Assembly (NCBI GenBank): GCA_021325675.1
Contig: JAJTCM010000008.1
Coordinates: 1 to 64,000 of the forward strand
Direction of reading: 5' to 3'
Length of the DNA: 64,000 bases
DNA from: Crocinitomicaceae bacterium
Lineage (GTDB): Bacteria; Bacteroidota; Bacteroidia; Flavobacteriales_D; Crocinitomicaceae
This document shows, one piece after another, positions 1-8,373 of this stretch (positions are counted from its first letter, which is position 1; each line of letters opens with the position of its first letter). Under the pieces are notes generated by a model. It worked only from the letters and a program-made list of their open reading frames with translations, was not told the DNA's origin and did no database searches. The translations under genes and the position numbers were made by a program.

Positions 1-107
1 TTTTTCAAAAAGCTTTTATGACACATTTTACAATAAAATCGTTGTGTTCCATTTCCTGAATATCCATTTTTCACGACATGATCCGATTTACAATTTTTAC
101 ATTCCAT
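1..107 (-). CDS. IS1-family-like transposase, N-terminal zinc ribbon (partial)
   Basis: An ATG at 107 opens 35 codons that run off the window. The peptide starts MECKNCKSDHVVKNG and continues with QRFYCKMCHKSF. This gives two CxxC pairs (Cys3, Cys6, Cys26, Cys29) around a VKNG...QRF core, the pattern of the InsA-type zinc ribbon at the start of IS1-family transposases, which binds the element's ends. The catalytic domain is not in the window, so whether the transposase is intact is unknown. IS1595-type transposases have a related zinc ribbon and are the main alternative. Confidence 0.65.
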   Translation of the reverse strand, partial: MECKNCKSDHVVKNGYSGNGTQRFYCKMCHKSFLK

Positions 108-115
108 TTTATCCG

Positions 116-285
116 CATTGTTGATACACCTGAGGCCTTTCCGCTGTCATAAAGCGATTTTAAAGCAATAAAAAAGGTGTCCGTTATTGAACACCTTATC
201 TTTATTTAATGATTAAATTTTAAACTTTTTCTGAAAATCAACGATTTAACAAATCAGTTTTCCAAAATCAACATTGTTGATACAC
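116..285. repeat. 14-bp direct repeat near the insertion-sequence end
   Basis: CATTGTTGATACAC occurs at 116-129 and again at 272-285, exactly 156 bp apart. The outer copy overlaps a 13-nt odd palindrome, TCAACA-T-TGTTGA, at 268-280. The spacing relative to the transposase start suggests one terminal and one subterminal transposase-binding site, but this is inferred from position only. Confidence 0.5.
174..197 (-). terminator. intrinsic terminator, minus strand
   Basis: The stem AAGGTGT/ACACCTT (7 bp) encloses a 10-nt loop and is followed on the minus strand by a run of six T. It would stop transcripts from cassette B before the transposase ORF. The plus-strand side is also moderately T-rich. 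Confidence 0.6.
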
Positions 286-359
286 TACCCCCTAAGAAGC
301 ACCTCTGATTTTTTTACACCCGATTTTAAATTTCGCTATTTAGCGGCTACATTGGTTTA

Positions 360-704
360 TTATATCCATTCAATATATTCTGAAATTATAACTCCACAAT
401 CGTTATCACTTAACCCTGCAAGCTTTTGATCTGGATCTAATGATAAATAGAATGTATTTTTATCGAAAATTAATTTGTAGTCTTCCACAACAAAATTATT
501 ATCATCCAAATATAGATCAAGCAGTGAAAAATTACACATTTTAACTATTACATGTGCCTTGACATCAGAATTTGACTTTGTGAAAAATAAACTTGCAATT
601 CTAATAGGATAAAGTTTAATATCAATGTTAAATAAATACAAATCTCTTAAATAGATTTCGTCAATAGCTTTACTGTTTAAAGATTTAATAGTTTTATACT
701 TCAT
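360..704 (-). CDS. candidate immunity protein of the upstream RHS toxin (114 aa)
   Basis: A small acidic protein without signal peptide or membrane segment, so probably cytoplasmic. No family is recognised. It starts 61 bp after the stop of the 2531-aa RHS protein, on the same strand and in the same AT-rich stretch as the variable RHS tip; hand counts of single lines give about 30% GC here. In polymorphic toxin loci the gene directly after the toxin tip usually encodes the cognate immunity protein, and that is the only basis for this call. The ATG at 704 is the only plausible start. Alternative: an unrelated small cargo gene that came with the tip. Confidence 0.55.
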   Translation of the reverse strand: MKYKTIKSLNSKAIDEIYLRDLYLFNIDIKLYPIRIASLFFTKSNSDVKAHVIVKMCNFSLLDLYLDDNNFVVEDYKLIFDKNTFYLSLDPDQKLAGLSDNDCGVIISEYIEWI

Positions 705-765
705 TTTTAATCCTTTATTTTTGCTAACTTATAAAAAAATTGATTCAATAAACCTATTCATTTTT

Positions 766-3700
766 TTATCCACCTTCTTTCTTTTTATTTTGATTTTTTC
801 GTTGATCAGATTTATATTGATCTTTTGAAAATTCATTCTTTTTAGGACTTCGACCAGGCATTCTATTTGGCTTTCCATCAGGATGATGTGGATTTGGTTT
901 ATAATCATGAACATGATCCTTTTTTTCAACTTTAGGAGTCTTATCTCCTTGATGGCCTTTATTATATTCCTTTTGAACATTTCCATCTGGACCATATTTT
1001 TTAGTTGTCGTTCCAGCATCATTTGTTTTCATCGAATTTGGCTCTCCTTTATCCGGTAATCTATTTTGCCTTCGTGTACCAGCTCTACCAACGATTGGTA
1101 AAGAAGTCGCCTCTAATACTTCAACATCTTGAGTAGTTATCGAATTATCCGGTGCGTTTAAATCCCTTATGATCGTTTCGGCATAGCGGCCTGCCATTGT
1201 TCCATCTTGATCAGAATCCCAAATATAAGCATTATCTTCGCTAAATTTACCATCTATTACATCTTGAGTATAATCATAGGCAGCCGACGGTTTCATACCA
1301 CCCTCCTTGACAACTTCATCGAGGACTTTATGAGTTTTAATGTATTTTCCATCTAAATATACACGTTCATAAGTTACTGCGTGTTTAACTCCATCCTTTA
1401 CATAATTCCAATCTTGATCTATAGTAACTTTTGTTTTTACAACAATAGCCGTACCGTCTGGTTGTGTTTCATACCAGTTAGTAACAAATTTTTTCTCTAA
1501 TCCTTCAAGCTCTACAGCATTAATTACTACATTTTCACTAAACGCATAAGGTGAATTATAAGGAAATTGCCAAGATAATGGATCAACAGCAAAAAACCTA
1601 CCTAGTCTAGGATCGTGCATTCTATATTTATAATTTACACTATTCCCCTCACCTTTTATTTCTTTGTCAACTTCCTGGTTTTGGAATCCATATCGATAAT
1701 TTCCTGAGTTTGATCTGCCAGGCATCAACATCCCAAACGGATAATAATCAGAAGTTTGAACTTCAACAGCAGTGTAAAGTGCTCCATTGTTACCCAGCAT
1801 AGGAATTTTACGATCTTTAATTATCACATTTACATTACCTTGGTAATTAGCTATTTCATAATACCGTTCTCCGGCAATGTTTTCTATCACGCTACCGCTT
1901 GGTGTATTTACTACCCCATTATCGTAGAGTTTTTTGCTTACCTGTTTCATCCCTAACCGGCTTGCACCATATAAATGCTGCTCCCTTAAAATTGCTTTTC
2001 CTGATGTTAAACTTGCTTTTTCCAGGTCATACACCGCCATAACCTGTCCGTTGGCATCGTAGCTGTAATAGCTGTACTTCCATTGGTCTGAGCTTACAAA
2101 CTGGCCGTTAGAGCGCGGTTTCTCAACTTTAAGGATCCGCTGGCCAAAAGGATTGTACACAAAATCTACCTGTGGGCTATTCAAATCGTCACGCACGATA
2201 CTTTTGATTTTTTTATCCCCTTTACGCCACACGATATTCGAAATCCCTTCGGATTCGTCGCTCAGCAGCTGCCCCAGTCTATCGTAGTCAAAGTTATCCG
2301 CTCCCTGGCTTTCGATATCTGCTGTCGTGAAGGTCGTTAATCCTGTGTTGTCTACAACATGGTTCAAGCGGTTCCAGGGCTTTAAAGTGATCGGGTTATC
2401 CGGGTAAGCATAGCTGAAATCATCCATCAATTGCTGATTATCTGCGTAGCGTTTAAGTGTTTTAATGTTACCATTCTGGTCATACGTATAACTGTTAAAA
2501 TAATCATCCGTTGCAGCCATACCTGCCCAGCTATTATCCGTATTTGTATTGTAGAAAGCCTTCATTTCAGTCAGGCGCTGCAATTGGTCGTAATGGTACA
2601 CGCTTCCCATCGCTTGCATGCCCGTGATGGAAGTTACCAGATGGCGGATGTTGCCGTTAAACAAGCTCGGCGAAGCCAGGTCGAAAGCGTCTCCATCATA
2701 CTGCGCTTCAAAGCCTGAAGTGCTGCTGATCGCTTTGTAGTCCCGGTGATAGGCATTGTCGTAAAACGCGTTGTAATAACCAATGGTGTAAGTCAGCGCA
2801 TCGCCGGCAAAAAGTCCGTGTACATTTGTATTGCCGCCCAGGAAGCCGCTGATGCCGTCTTTCCCGATATCGTAGTCCTCATCCAGCAGGGAAGAGTTCA
2901 TGCCTTTGAGCCAGCCGTTGATGGTATATGCATAGTCCATGCCCTGCACCTGGTATTTTCCAATTTCTGTCCGTGCTCTCGGGCCATAATCATAATACTG
3001 ATAATGAGCCTCTCGTGTTTGGTGAACGCCACGATCGGTAGTTGTGAAAACTTCTGTCAAACGGTTCATCATGTTATACTCGTACTGATGTGTAATCCCA
3101 TCAGCCTGGTCTTTCTGGTAATGCACTTCTTTCACGTTCCCGCTGATCAGCTCAAAATCGTACTGCGTGGATTTTACATCCTGCTGCACAGGCGCCAGCT
3201 GCGGCACGTCCTGTAATTGCTCGATCACGTTGCCGTGAATATCGTAAGAATAATGCGTCGCGCTCACATAAGCTGTCTGCAGGTTGGTTGCCGAGGTCAC
3301 CACATCAAAGTAGGTCACTGTAGCTACCCGCAAACGCAGGTTTTCCTGCTTGCCGTTCGCAAATTTGAGTGCAATGGCAGCAGCAAGCGGCCTGTCATAG
3401 GTCGTTATTGTTACCTCGCGGCGCGTGCCGGAATGCACCCAGTTTGTAAAGATAGTTCCGTTATCATCCGCGCGGTAATCAATCGCGTCGAGGGACGGAA
3501 TGCTTCCCGCCTGGTTATTGAGGTGGATCTGGCCCACTTCTACGGGCCTGCCCTGCTTATCATACAAGGTGTAGCTATACTGCTCATCATCCAGCTGAAT
3601 TGGGTTTTGTGATGCAATGATCCGGCCGTAACGGTCATACCAGAACTTGGTTTCCCCATCCTGGTCGGGATTGGTGGTTTGCACCAGCTGGTTGTAGGAA

Positions 3701-6700
3701 TTATAGTGGTATTCTGTTTTAAAGTTGTGGTCCGGGATCGTTGTTCCAACTACAGGAGCCGTGTACTGGCCGCTCAGCTGCCCGGAAACCGTTGCGCGGT
3801 TCGTGTTGATCGCCGCGTTATTGGACTGGGCAAGCGTATTGACACCCATAGGCGCCACAGTACGCACGAGGTTGCCGGCCTGGTCATAATAAAACAAGGT
3901 TTGCTGATAGCGCCCGAAATTGCCGTCCAGTATAAAATCTTCCGTATCGAAAGCTTCCCTGCATTTAGCCAGGTAAGCAGCTGTAAACTCTTCGTGGGCT
4001 TCCGTCACCAGCAGACCATAGTTTTCCATAGCATCCTGGATCAGCTCGTTGAGACGCGGCTGGTAGCAGACATCTTCCAGGTGGAAAAAAGGATCATTAC
4101 ACAATTTAGCAGGAGTACAAATACAGGTACTCACGGCAAAACAGCTGCTGTTACCGGCCATGAACGCTGAAGTCAGCTGCCCGCAATCGTAATAGAAAAC
4201 CTCTACCTGGAAATTGTAATTCGGGCCGCACTCCGGTCCTTCATCCGGGATCACCGGCATAATACTTCCAAAGGAAACGATGTCAGCAAATTCAAAACCT
4301 GAATTTTCAGGCATAGTCAGCGCAAAGCCACAGGAATTTGCTCCTGCAAAGCTCAGGGTCAGCTCCGACCCGTCCACCGATGCCTGGTATAGATTTCCCA
4401 ATCCTTCTTCTTCTTTGAGATGACCGAATTTATAAACAATATTGTTACTTTCCAAATCTATTGGCGTTTGAGAAAGCAGCTGTCCGCGCAGAGCAATCAC
4501 CTGCATCATCTCCGACCACTCGTTTAACAAAGGATTGGTTGTACAATAAGGGTTCTCCGTTGAGGCCGAACATTGGTTCAGGAACTCTTCGTAATCCAGG
4601 TAAGATAAGTCAAACGCGAATTTACCATTGAGGTAGTTCGTTAAAATGGTTTCGTAGTTCGGTGAATCCTCGTATCCTTCGATCCGGCTGGCAAGCGTGT
4701 CCAGCTCAGCAGTCACCTCTCCGCAGGTTTTACAATCGGAAATGTCTTCGCAGCCCAGCACGGCCGGGATCATGATCTCAATACTCCAGATTCCCCCTGT
4801 CGGGCAATAACGGTCACAGGCACACAGGATTAAGTTGACATCCGTTAAGTGAGCGCCTGTTTTGAAAGCAATGTATTGTTCCAGGTTGCTAACGCCTAAT
4901 GGCAATTCGTTATCCTCCTGCAAAGCCAAAAATTCCGTTTCCATAGCGCCTATTTTTTGACAGGCACAGCAATCGAGCGGTTTTGCCACAGCTTCCTGTA
5001 CATCCGCTATGTCACGGTACGGTTTCGGTTCGGAAATCAGCAATTCGCTGCACAAAGCGCTTTCCTCGAAGTCCGGGATATAGTTTTTGATAATGTCGTT
5101 GATGCTGTGGTCCAGCGAACCGATGGTGGTTCCCGTAGGGGTAGTACTTGCTGCCATCGGGTGCCCTCCATTACAACCTGAAGAACATAAAGCAATGAAT
5201 TCCAGTTTCATGGCAGCCATCTGGGTTTCCGTCAATTCATACTGTCCCATAAAATCGCAGCCCTGGAGCTGATCAATCCAATCCTCGGCATACTGCGTGC
5301 AGCTCTGCTGACAAATACTTGCCACCTGGGTATTATATTCGTCCTGGATCCCCTGCGCATCTGTAACCGGAAGGCCGGCTGTATTCCCCCAGCGCGAAAT
5401 TTTGCTTGCGTAGGGTGTCGCAGGATCGCAGACTACCCCGATGCATGCGTTGGAACAGTTGCTGGTATAATTTTCCCTGGCCTGCCAGTAGAATTCTTCT
5501 TTCAAGGCAAGGTAAAATTCACGGTAATTCGCCCAAATCATGTCGTCGTAACATTCATCATCTATCCCTGTTATCTCTACGGGGCCTAGTAAACATGCGT
5601 TCATTTCTGCTTCCGTATCAGCTCCCGGGCAACGGGCTTTGATAATAGCATATTCATAAATACTAAAGGTTGTTGCACCAATGGTTAAATAATTATCCAT
5701 GCGGTCCTCCATATCATCTTCAAACCCACTTCCATACGTCGATGTAAAGAAAGGGTCTTCCTCTTCTTCAGAATCAGCAAAAATAACATCGTCTTGCCCG
5801 GGATCTGAATTCTCCAGGGGTTTGAAAAAACCGGTAGCTAAAGCGCCTGTCAAGGTATATTCCGCATTCATCGCCCTGTCATAATCCCGGAAACCGTCCA
5901 GAATATAGCAAAATTCCAGGTAACAATATTCCGGGTGGTAAGGTAGCAGCAGCTCTGCCCATTCGTCCTGGAAATTGTTGACCAAATACGTCAGGTCAGT
6001 GATAGGCTGGTTATTTTCGTCAACAATTCCCGCTTGCGTCCAGTTATGGCCCAAAGCATTGGAAAGAGTAGTGTTATAAACTGACAAGGCTTCCAGCGAG
6101 TTGTATACACCATCTGTTTGAGTGACTGCTCCATACTGGCCATGGGGCATCATGTCCTGCAGCATGATTTGTTTATTCAGCTCGCATCCTGTCGGATCTT
6201 GATTTATGTAATCGTTCTCATCGTCAGTGCAGGCAGGAAAGTCTTCAGCCAGGTACAACTCATTAAAAATAGCTGGTAACGGTTCGATACACGTTTCATT
6301 GTCAATATAAGCACACCAGTATTCATCCAGCGGCTCAAGGCTTACGCTCAGGCGTTTTTTAATCGTATAAACGCCTTTATTCAATGTGACCTGGAAAGTA
6401 TCTGCATACGTTGTGTCATGGCAAGCCGCATCGAATTCAAGGCCATTGATCAGGTAAGGTTCTACCGGCTCTTCAGGATAAACGAGCACACCGCATTGAT
6501 CATAAATCTCAATGTCAAGCTCATACATACAATCAAAACAGATATTAGAAGCAAGGCAAGTTGCAGAAGTATATTGCTGGGGAGTAAAGCTATAGGTAAA
6601 AGTATACTCATCCGTTGCCCCGATCAACTGGGAATAGGTCAATTCCGAAAACAAGCCGTCATCGCTTACGTTTTGTGAATTACCATCGTCGAGTAAAGGA

Positions 6701-8361
6701 ACATCCATTGCTTCCGCAGCTGAACCGGTCAGGGCGTCAACGTTCGCAGGACCTGCACCTTCCAGGTAGGAAGCAACAACCCTGCCTGCCATATCCGTAA
6801 TTTCTACGTAAATCTGGCCGTTGGCATCAACGGTTGCCATTTTCTGGTAATGGCTGTAATCCCCAACTTCAACTCCGAAAAGCTCATTCAGCTCATTTTG
6901 GTTCACAGAAGGATATAAATACTGCGTTTCATGCCCTTTCCCGAGTGTCAATTCCGCTCCGGCAGAACCAACTTTATCAACGCGGCCCGTGAAATCCCCG
7001 AGGTAGCTGACGCTGTTGAACGGAAAATGCTCGGCGTCCGGGATATGGGCATTTTCACCATCCTGGTCCGGGTTATTGGGCGAATAATACTTCCCGGCCC
7101 CGTGATTCAAAGAAAAACCCTGGGCAACTACCGGGCAGGTGCCGTTCGTTATGTAAAAATAATCTTTATTGTAAGAAGGCTCCCCGCTTACCTGGGACCG
7201 GTTAAAATCAGGGAAGTGGTGCAGATAGCTCCCGTCCACTGGTGTTGGTAAATCACTTACCGCCACACGGCCAAGCTCATCGTAATACACATTTGAAACC
7301 ACTACCTGGTCCGTTTCCGTATTCCGGGCGACACTTTGTCTGTTACGCCCCAAACCATCGGAAAAAGAAACCGCTTCAAAACGTTTTCCTCCTTCCGTAT
7401 AAGAAACCTGGTGCGCCCAGTTCATTTGCTGATCGTATTCCTCTTCTATTTCGATAACATGCGGCGCAGAATGGCTTGCTACTGTTCCTGACTCGGCTAC
7501 GTTCCAGAAGCCATCCTGCCTTTCATCCAGGTTCGTCCCTTTGCGGCCGATTCCGCGGACACGATAAAGAATGTAACCCTTGTTGAAAATGTTCGGGATA
7601 CTGTAGAAAGTTTTTGTCGTCTCAATTCGCGTCGAATTAAGGTAATAATCATATTTCAGTAAGGAAGGAAGCTGCATTACATTTTCCTCCAGGGAATAAT
7701 TGTTGATATATACCCATTCCAGTTCATAAAATTCGGCCCCAGCAGCAGTTGACCAGCTGAATTCGAAGTCTTTTGCATCTGCGGGTGAATTAACCGGAAG
7801 TCCGTCTGCATCCAAAAACCTATGGCTTACATTATTGAGGGAAGCTCCGTTGAATTTGTATACCCGGTCAACATCAATCCCGGATTCAAGATAAATGTTA
7901 TCCACGTCCAGGTTATTGATGGAAACTATTTCAACCTTGATCCGGTGGGCATCCTTGAAGGAAAAGGTTGACAGGTCATCAATGAGGTCCTCTCCGTTCA
8001 ACGAGTAATTCACGCTTAAGGTCCGGGTAGCTTGCAGAACAACGAAACCATTCGGACCCCATTTTTCATACGTTACTTTCACAACCACGTTCCCGCTGAA
8101 GCCGGCAGTTTGAACTACGCCGGGGTTAATTCCCAGGCGAACATAGTTTTTTACCGATTTATGCCGGAAAATTGTTTCCCAAGTAGGGTTAATAGCCATG
8201 TCAAAGTATTTGTCATCAAATAATTCAAAGGCCTCATGCTGCAGGACCAGGTTGGTCAGCTCTGCTCCTTCCCTGCGCTGGTTATATTGTTCTTCCGAGC
8301 CATAGGCAACATGACTTAAAAGAAGTGCGCAAGCGTAAATAATGGTTTGCAAAATTTTCAT
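766..8361 (-). CDS. giant exported RHS-repeat protein with polymorphic C-terminal tip (2531 aa)
   Basis: The start MKILQTIIYACALLLSHVAYG is a signal peptide. Residues about 312-480 match the conserved block before the RHS part of Bacteroidota RHS proteins (DUF6443-like; FSDGLGRNRQSV, YYDELGRVAVSD). Residues about 600-1467 hold more than 40 cysteines. YD/RHS repeats (YYDQAGNLVRT, WYDRYGRIIAS) run from about 1479 to 2190. The RHS core (YRYGFQNQEVDKE, HDPRLGRFFAVDP) is at about 2190-2287. The last 244 residues are a variable tip ending in a GEPNS...YGPDG...HVHDY...PHHPDGKP region, with histidines and a basic tail like small polymorphic nuclease toxins; the activity is not assigned. RHS shells enclose and cleave off such tips. 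It lies 12 bp after the SpvB-like gene. GC falls from about 60% in the body (line at 3181) to 33-42% in the tip, a sign of tip exchange. Confidence 0.85.
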   Translation of the reverse strand: MKILQTIIYACALLLSHVAYGSEEQYNQRREGAELTNLVLQHEAFELFDDKYFDMAINPTWETIFRHKSVKNYVRLGINPGVVQTAGFSGNVVVKVTYEKWGPNGFVVLQATRTLSVNYSLNGEDLIDDLSTFSFKDAHRIKVEIVSINNLDVDNIYLESGIDVDRVYKFNGASLNNVSHRFLDADGLPVNSPADAKDFEFSWSTAAGAEFYELEWVYINNYSLEENVMQLPSLLKYDYYLNSTRIETTKTFYSIPNIFNKGYILYRVRGIGRKGTNLDERQDGFWNVAESGTVASHSAPHVIEIEEEYDQQMNWAHQVSYTEGGKRFEAVSFSDGLGRNRQSVARNTETDQVVVSNVYYDELGRVAVSDLPTPVDGSYLHHFPDFNRSQVSGEPSYNKDYFYITNGTCPVVAQGFSLNHGAGKYYSPNNPDQDGENAHIPDAEHFPFNSVSYLGDFTGRVDKVGSAGAELTLGKGHETQYLYPSVNQNELNELFGVEVGDYSHYQKMATVDANGQIYVEITDMAGRVVASYLEGAGPANVDALTGSAAEAMDVPLLDDGNSQNVSDDGLFSELTYSQLIGATDEYTFTYSFTPQQYTSATCLASNICFDCMYELDIEIYDQCGVLVYPEEPVEPYLINGLEFDAACHDTTYADTFQVTLNKGVYTIKKRLSVSLEPLDEYWCAYIDNETCIEPLPAIFNELYLAEDFPACTDDENDYINQDPTGCELNKQIMLQDMMPHGQYGAVTQTDGVYNSLEALSVYNTTLSNALGHNWTQAGIVDENNQPITDLTYLVNNFQDEWAELLLPYHPEYCYLEFCYILDGFRDYDRAMNAEYTLTGALATGFFKPLENSDPGQDDVIFADSEEEEDPFFTSTYGSGFEDDMEDRMDNYLTIGATTFSIYEYAIIKARCPGADTEAEMNACLLGPVEITGIDDECYDDMIWANYREFYLALKEEFYWQARENYTSNCSNACIGVVCDPATPYASKISRWGNTAGLPVTDAQGIQDEYNTQVASICQQSCTQYAEDWIDQLQGCDFMGQYELTETQMAAMKLEFIALCSSGCNGGHPMAASTTPTGTTIGSLDHSINDIIKNYIPDFEESALCSELLISEPKPYRDIADVQEAVAKPLDCCACQKIGAMETEFLALQEDNELPLGVSNLEQYIAFKTGAHLTDVNLILCACDRYCPTGGIWSIEIMIPAVLGCEDISDCKTCGEVTAELDTLASRIEGYEDSPNYETILTNYLNGKFAFDLSYLDYEEFLNQCSASTENPYCTTNPLLNEWSEMMQVIALRGQLLSQTPIDLESNNIVYKFGHLKEEEGLGNLYQASVDGSELTLSFAGANSCGFALTMPENSGFEFADIVSFGSIMPVIPDEGPECGPNYNFQVEVFYYDCGQLTSAFMAGNSSCFAVSTCICTPAKLCNDPFFHLEDVCYQPRLNELIQDAMENYGLLVTEAHEEFTAAYLAKCREAFDTEDFILDGNFGRYQQTLFYYDQAGNLVRTVAPMGVNTLAQSNNAAINTNRATVSGQLSGQYTAPVVGTTIPDHNFKTEYHYNSYNQLVQTTNPDQDGETKFWYDRYGRIIASQNPIQLDDEQYSYTLYDKQGRPVEVGQIHLNNQAGSIPSLDAIDYRADDNGTIFTNWVHSGTRREVTITTYDRPLAAAIALKFANGKQENLRLRVATVTYFDVVTSATNLQTAYVSATHYSYDIHGNVIEQLQDVPQLAPVQQDVKSTQYDFELISGNVKEVHYQKDQADGITHQYEYNMMNRLTEVFTTTDRGVHQTREAHYQYYDYGPRARTEIGKYQVQGMDYAYTINGWLKGMNSSLLDEDYDIGKDGISGFLGGNTNVHGLFAGDALTYTIGYYNAFYDNAYHRDYKAISSTSGFEAQYDGDAFDLASPSLFNGNIRHLVTSITGMQAMGSVYHYDQLQRLTEMKAFYNTNTDNSWAGMAATDDYFNSYTYDQNGNIKTLKRYADNQQLMDDFSYAYPDNPITLKPWNRLNHVVDNTGLTTFTTADIESQGADNFDYDRLGQLLSDESEGISNIVWRKGDKKIKSIVRDDLNSPQVDFVYNPFGQRILKVEKPRSNGQFVSSDQWKYSYYSYDANGQVMAVYDLEKASLTSGKAILREQHLYGASRLGMKQVSKKLYDNGVVNTPSGSVIENIAGERYYEIANYQGNVNVIIKDRKIPMLGNNGALYTAVEVQTSDYYPFGMLMPGRSNSGNYRYGFQNQEVDKEIKGEGNSVNYKYRMHDPRLGRFFAVDPLSWQFPYNSPYAFSENVVINAVELEGLEKKFVTNWYETQPDGTAIVVKTKVTIDQDWNYVKDGVKHAVTYERVYLDGKYIKTHKVLDEVVKEGGMKPSAAYDYTQDVIDGKFSEDNAYIWDSDQDGTMAGRYAETIIRDLNAPDNSITTQDVEVLEATSLPIVGRAGTRRQNRLPDKGEPNSMKTNDAGTTTKKYGPDGNVQKEYNKGHQGDKTPKVEKKDHVHDYKPNPHHPDGKPNRMPGRSPKKNEFSKDQYKSDQRKNQNKKKEGG

Positions 8362-8373
8362 AATCCTAAAATT

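Larger units (their letters stand above)
1..289 (-). mobile_element. partial IS1-family-like insertion sequence (one end only)
   Basis: The left edge carries the start of a transposase-like zinc-ribbon ORF reading out of the window, and upstream of it an end-like sequence. Read on the minus strand, the outer end starts near 289 with GGTAGTGTATCAAC. The core GTGTATCAACAATG is repeated at 129-116, just before the ORF. A hairpin with a minus-strand T run lies between the copies, as expected for an element shielding itself from outside transcription. The far end and any target duplication are outside the window, so the exact boundary and the family (IS1 or IS1595) are inferred. Confidence 0.55.

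Noticed and set aside
729-1022. Minus-strand 97-aa ORF overlapping the RHS-B end
   Set aside because: It is out of frame with the RHS tip and rich in Ile/Lys/Met as expected from an AT-rich shadow; no start context or homology.
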